Assembly: GCF_030410375.1 (NCBI RefSeq) | Contig: NZ_JAUHHE010000003.1 | Span: 1 to 64,000, forward strand | From: Zwartia vadi | GTDB lineage: Bacteria; Pseudomonadota; Gammaproteobacteria; Burkholderiales; Burkholderiaceae_B | Reading direction: 5' to 3' | DNA length: 64,000 nt | Shown here: piece after piece, positions 61,083 to 64,000 of the stretch | Numbering within the stretch: position 1 is the first letter of the stretch | Layout: each line of letters begins with the position of its first letter | Made by a program: the position numbers and the translations under genes | The notes under the pieces: model-generated | Told to the model about the DNA's origin: nothing | Databases searched by the model: none | What the model saw: only the letters and a program-made list of their open reading frames with translations

Positions 61083-63071
61083 TTAACCGGTTGAACGATT
61101 TTCTTTAGGCAGGTACAGGGATACCGAAGTTCCAGACAAAGGCTTGGATACGACGGAAAGAGAAGCTTGCAATCTAACGGCGCGTTCCCGCATGATTTTC
61201 AAACCAATGTGGTGCTCTTCATTTGTCTTGGATCCATCCGCATCAAACCCTTGCCCATTGTCAGAAATGGTCAAATTAAAATCATCTTGATCATCCAGAA
61301 TGATTTTCACTTGATCCGCATTCGCATGTTTGCGAATGTTAGAGAGTGCCTCTTGGACAATAAAGAGTATTTGCAGTTGATGCTCTGGTGGCAAAGGAGG
61401 ACCTTGATGAAGCACTTGGACAGAAACGGCAATACCCGTTTGCTTTTTAAATCGCTCAGCAGAAGCTCGAATCGCATCAACAATATCGCCTTCGTCAAGT
61501 TTGATTCGAAAATTAGTCAACAGTTCTCGAACATCGTCGTAACTTTCACGCACACCCAGTTCAATCAGCTTGATCACCTCTTTGACTTCATCTTGCTTGC
61601 CTCTCGCAATCGAATCTTCCAGCATCTGAACCTGTAACTTCAAAAAATTCAGTCCCTGGGCAATCGAGTCATGCAAACCCTGTGCCATGAGATTACGTTC
61701 CTCGGCGATTGCAAGTTCCCGTGTACGAGCGAGCAGACGCTGATTTTCGATCGCGACGCCCAAGTGCTGCCCCAAGGTATTAAAGAGTCTTCTGTCATCT
61801 GAGGAAAACTCCCTAGGCTCCTGAAAGTGCAGGGTGTAGCTCCCCAACTGATGTCCTGCATGAACAATCTGTGCAATAGCAATCGCCGTAAACCCCTCCT
61901 CTCGGCAACGCAAGCTAAACTCCTGAGGCAAATTTCGAAAATCGTGCAAAACCATGACACCCTTTTCAGAGGCTTCTCCACACAGACAATCACCAGCATG
62001 CAAGCATTGTTCCTGTTTGACAAACTCAAGCGAGAGCCCCTGATGCACAGTCAAATGCAAGTTTTTTTGACGCGGATCAAGAATCCGGACAGTTCCGCCG
62101 TCTGCTGAAAAATACTCAATGAGACGCGCCAAGAATCCCCGACAGCGCTGTTCGAGATCACCGGCTTGACTTAGGTAGGCAGAGAACTCATACAACGTCG
62201 AAATTTCACGGTTTTGCTGAGCTAGTTGCTGAGTCTTTTCCTCTACCCGCTGCTCAAGATCGCGATACAAATGACTGAGCTGGGATGCCATGTCATTGAA
62301 GCCTTGCGCCAGCTCGCCGAGCTCGTCACCACCCTCGACAGGTACTCTATAGGAAAAATTCCGCGTGGACATTTGAGCAATCCCCAGGCGAAGAGATTCG
62401 ACAGGCCTGATGACCCACCCGTACAATAAATAAACGATACCCACGCAACCCGCAATCATCAAAACTATCACGACCATTTGGGAGCCGCGAAGCAACGCGG
62501 TATCCTTGGCATTTTGCGCTTCTATCAAGGAAACGAGGGCATCGGATTGCTTAACAAACTCCGGTAAATCATCAAGATAGGACTTAATCGCGAATCGATC
62601 CTGACCTAATGTCGATTCGACACGCATGAGTGCAGGTTGTAATTGTTCGATCCACATGTAGCGCACGCGCTCAAACTGCTCTTGAACACCTTCCGATTTA
62701 GGCAAACGCAGCGGTCGCTGAGGATCCCCCTCGCGCAAGGCGAGTAAAGTTTTATTGAATAGACTTGCGCGCTCAACGATTTCTTTTTGAGAGACAGGCT
62801 GCTCCGTCATCAACAAACCAATTCGTATTGACTGCATACGTAGACTACCAGTGTCGTTAATCGCCGCAGCAGCACCTTCGAGCGCCCAAGATAACCACAG
62901 CGTGACCATCACCATGGTTAGCCCAAAGATTAACGTTGTCAACGCAACTGAAACAAGCCTCACGCCAAGACGATAATTGCGGCCGATCGCAATCCGCGTC
63001 CCAACGGACGCAGACTCCCGCGGGGACTCCTCGATATTTCGCAGGTTTGTTTGGTTCGCGGTCGCGGTCAT
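61083..63071 (-). CDS. narX: Nitrate/nitrite sensor histidine kinase NarX
   Basis: A 662-residue sensor with two membrane helices and a periplasmic domain between them carrying the nitrate-binding P-box (AAAINDTGSLRMQSIRIGL). A HAMP domain follows the second helix (about residue 205), then a coiled-coil region, a GAF-like domain with a central cysteine cluster (EQCLHAGDCLCGEA), and a HisKA_3/HATPase module with the phospho-acceptor His in QGLHDSIAQG and NIRKHANAD. The ATG at 63071 is chosen over the upstream frame that overlaps the carbonic anhydrase gene. It works with NarL to respond to nitrate. Confidence 0.9.
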   Translation of the reverse strand: MTATANQTNLRNIEESPRESASVGTRIAIGRNYRLGVRLVSVALTTLIFGLTMVMVTLWLSWALEGAAAAINDTGSLRMQSIRIGLLMTEQPVSQKEIVERASLFNKTLLALREGDPQRPLRLPKSEGVQEQFERVRYMWIEQLQPALMRVESTLGQDRFAIKSYLDDLPEFVKQSDALVSLIEAQNAKDTALLRGSQMVVIVLMIAGCVGIVYLLYGWVIRPVESLRLGIAQMSTRNFSYRVPVEGGDELGELAQGFNDMASQLSHLYRDLEQRVEEKTQQLAQQNREISTLYEFSAYLSQAGDLEQRCRGFLARLIEYFSADGGTVRILDPRQKNLHLTVHQGLSLEFVKQEQCLHAGDCLCGEASEKGVMVLHDFRNLPQEFSLRCREEGFTAIAIAQIVHAGHQLGSYTLHFQEPREFSSDDRRLFNTLGQHLGVAIENQRLLARTRELAIAEERNLMAQGLHDSIAQGLNFLKLQVQMLEDSIARGKQDEVKEVIKLIELGVRESYDDVRELLTNFRIKLDEGDIVDAIRASAERFKKQTGIAVSVQVLHQGPPLPPEHQLQILFIVQEALSNIRKHANADQVKIILDDQDDFNLTISDNGQGFDADGSKTNEEHHIGLKIMRERAVRLQASLSVVSKPLSGTSVSLYLPKENRSTG

Positions 63072-63112
63072 TGTTTGAATATTTGGCAGCAGATGGTTGA
63101 GTTTAATCTTTC

Positions 63113-63778
63113 TTATTCGATAGAGGGATTCAACGCGCATACCATTGGTAAAAATGTACCTGCTCGCTTGGAGTAAGCCAGCAACTCGCCAGCCTCAAGA
63201 TCAAAATACCAACCGTGCAGTGTCAAGCGCTTCTCCTCCACCGCCTCTTTTATCCAGGGAAAGCTCATCAGATTATTCAAAGAGTTCAGGATAGATGACT
63301 GTTCACACACCTTGCACTTCACCTCGAATGGAGCATTACCAAATGCCGCTAATGTTTCTCGTCTGGCTGACTCAGCAATGCTGACCCACATGGAAATGAA
63401 ATCAACCGGCTCTTTGACTCTACTGTCATCCATCAACGCCCGGATCCCTCCGCATCTGGCGTGCCCCAGCACAATAATCCTTTCCACTTGCAAATTTTGG
63501 ACGGCAAACTGGATCGCCGCGCTCACGCCGTGATGGCTTCCCTCGTTCGGCTCGCAAGGCGGCACTAAATTCGCAACATTCCTAGAAACGAATAGCTCAC
63601 CGAGTTCTGCCCCGATCAAATGCGCTGGGTCAACCCGTGAATCGCAGCAACCGATCAAAAAAGTGCGAGGATGCTGAGCCTGAGTAAGCTCCTCGATAAA
63701 CTCGTGATCTTCTCCATAATACGTTTTTTGAAACTGCTCAAAACCATTGATGAATTTTTCGAGATCGTGTTTGGGCAT
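63113..63778 (-). CDS. Beta-class carbonic anhydrase (second copy)
   Basis: A 221-residue beta carbonic anhydrase. The zinc motif is IGCCDSRVDP (Cys-x-Asp-x-Arg), with His and Cys in VLGHARCGGI. It differs clearly from the copy at 3995-4612, for example EQFQKTYYGEDHEF at the start and a C-terminal GWYFDLEAGEL stretch found in the proteobacterial Can-type group. It sits 15 bases downstream of moaA and 41 bases before narX, so it is likely in one transcript with them. CO2/bicarbonate balance under anaerobic growth is a possible link. Confidence 0.88.
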   Translation of the reverse strand: MPKHDLEKFINGFEQFQKTYYGEDHEFIEELTQAQHPRTFLIGCCDSRVDPAHLIGAELGELFVSRNVANLVPPCEPNEGSHHGVSAAIQFAVQNLQVERIIVLGHARCGGIRALMDDSRVKEPVDFISMWVSIAESARRETLAAFGNAPFEVKCKVCEQSSILNSLNNLMSFPWIKEAVEEKRLTLHGWYFDLEAGELLAYSKRAGTFLPMVCALNPSIE

Positions 63779-63793
63779 CGCGTTTTCCTAGAA

Positions 63794-64000
63794 CTAGCCA
63801 CCTGTTTGCGACATAAATCGCACGATTTTTTCGGGAATTTCATTAAAGTGATGGCGCTCTGGCTTGAGCTCAATCGCCTGACGTAAGATTTCCTCGATAT
63901 CTTCATCTGTCGCGCCGTTGCGCAAATGAGGTCTGAGCTCGACTTTCTCATCCTCGCCAAGACAAAGATATATCGTGCCATCCACAGACATCCGCAAGCG
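63794..64000 (-). CDS. moaA: Molybdenum cofactor synthesis GTP 3',8-cyclase, C-terminal part
   Basis: The last 67 or so residues of MoaA; the rest lies beyond the window. The characteristic end is visible: SVDGTIYLCLGEDEKVELRP with the C-terminal [4Fe-4S] cysteine in YLCLG, and the closing MSQTGG, whose terminal Gly-Gly is essential for the cyclase reaction. MoaA starts molybdopterin synthesis, which nitrate reductase needs. This fits the neighbouring narX-narL genes. Confident as a MoaA C-terminus; the N-terminal part cannot be judged. Confidence 0.88.
   Translation of the reverse strand, partial: RLRMSVDGTIYLCLGEDEKVELRPHLRNGATDEDIEEILRQAIELKPERHHFNEIPEKIVRFMSQTGG

Noticed and set aside
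1..64000. CRISPR arrays, prophage genes, tRNA or rRNA genes
   Set aside because: No regularly spaced repeats, phage structural or integrase genes, or recognisable tRNA/rRNA sequence were seen.

Overview
The window looks like a chromosomal stretch of a betaproteobacterium of the order Burkholderiales, probably Alcaligenaceae-like. The support is indirect: three Bug/TctC-type or TAXI-type solute-binding systems, a NarX with a central cysteine cluster, a NorR/RIC unit with Ralstonia-style GGT-N7-ACC operators, a Dnr-like Crp/Fnr regulator, and many Burkholderiales-type catabolic operons with moderate G+C. No tRNA, rRNA, CRISPR array or prophage was seen. The only sign of a mobile element is at the left edge, where an HD-hydrolase gene is cut off by what looks like the end of an insertion sequence.

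Layout. 0-8.3 kb: truncated HD gene, two DUF4239 (bestrophin-like) membrane proteins, two membrane-anchored TAXI solute-binding proteins, a beta-carbonic anhydrase, and a 7TMR-DISM histidine kinase with its response regulator. 8.3-14.4 kb: M20 peptidase, N-acyl-D-amino-acid deacylase-like amidohydrolase, 2-oxoacid decarboxylase-like ThDP enzyme and an MHS-family symporter, read as amino-acid-derivative catabolism. 14.7-18.8 kb: tripartite efflux operon (NodT outer membrane lipoprotein, HlyD-type adaptor, and an inner-membrane FUSC-like pump split into two genes). 18.8-25.0 kb: a two-component system divergent from a PepSY, DUF2271, PepSY-TM/flavodoxin reductase and ApbE operon, probably a flavinylation-based envelope electron-transfer system. 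25.1-27.8 kb: CoA transferase, MaoC hydratase and an outer membrane barrel.

27.9-41.7 kb: eleven minus-strand genes running from a FadR-type regulator through a peptide/opine-type ABC importer to a ThDP enzyme, an N-carbamoyl-amino-acid amidohydrolase, an aldehyde dehydrogenase, an EamA transporter, an acetylpolyamine amidohydrolase-like deacetylase and GabT. The combination fits uptake and breakdown of an acylated polyamine or similar amine to GABA and succinate semialdehyde. 41.9-48.0 kb: SDR, Bug-type binding protein, an EthD-like protein and an isochorismatase-family hydrolase, then malic enzyme overlapping a ThrE-like exporter. 48.1-54.0 kb: a LysR remnant, an outer membrane protein, and a sugar-acid-type operon (enolase-superfamily dehydratase, SDR, Bug protein, DapA-family aldolase/dehydratase) with a divergent LysR regulator.

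54.0-64.0 kb: an anaerobic/nitrosative-stress block. NorR faces the RIC (YtfE) and hemerythrin genes across three NorR-type sites and a sigma-54 promoter. It is followed by a class III ribonucleotide reductase whose glycyl-radical tail is a separate 60-residue protein, preceded by tandem NrdR boxes, then NrdG and a Dnr-like regulator. On the other strand lie moaA (partial), a second beta-carbonic anhydrase, narX and narL. The split NrdD is the most unusual feature in the window.
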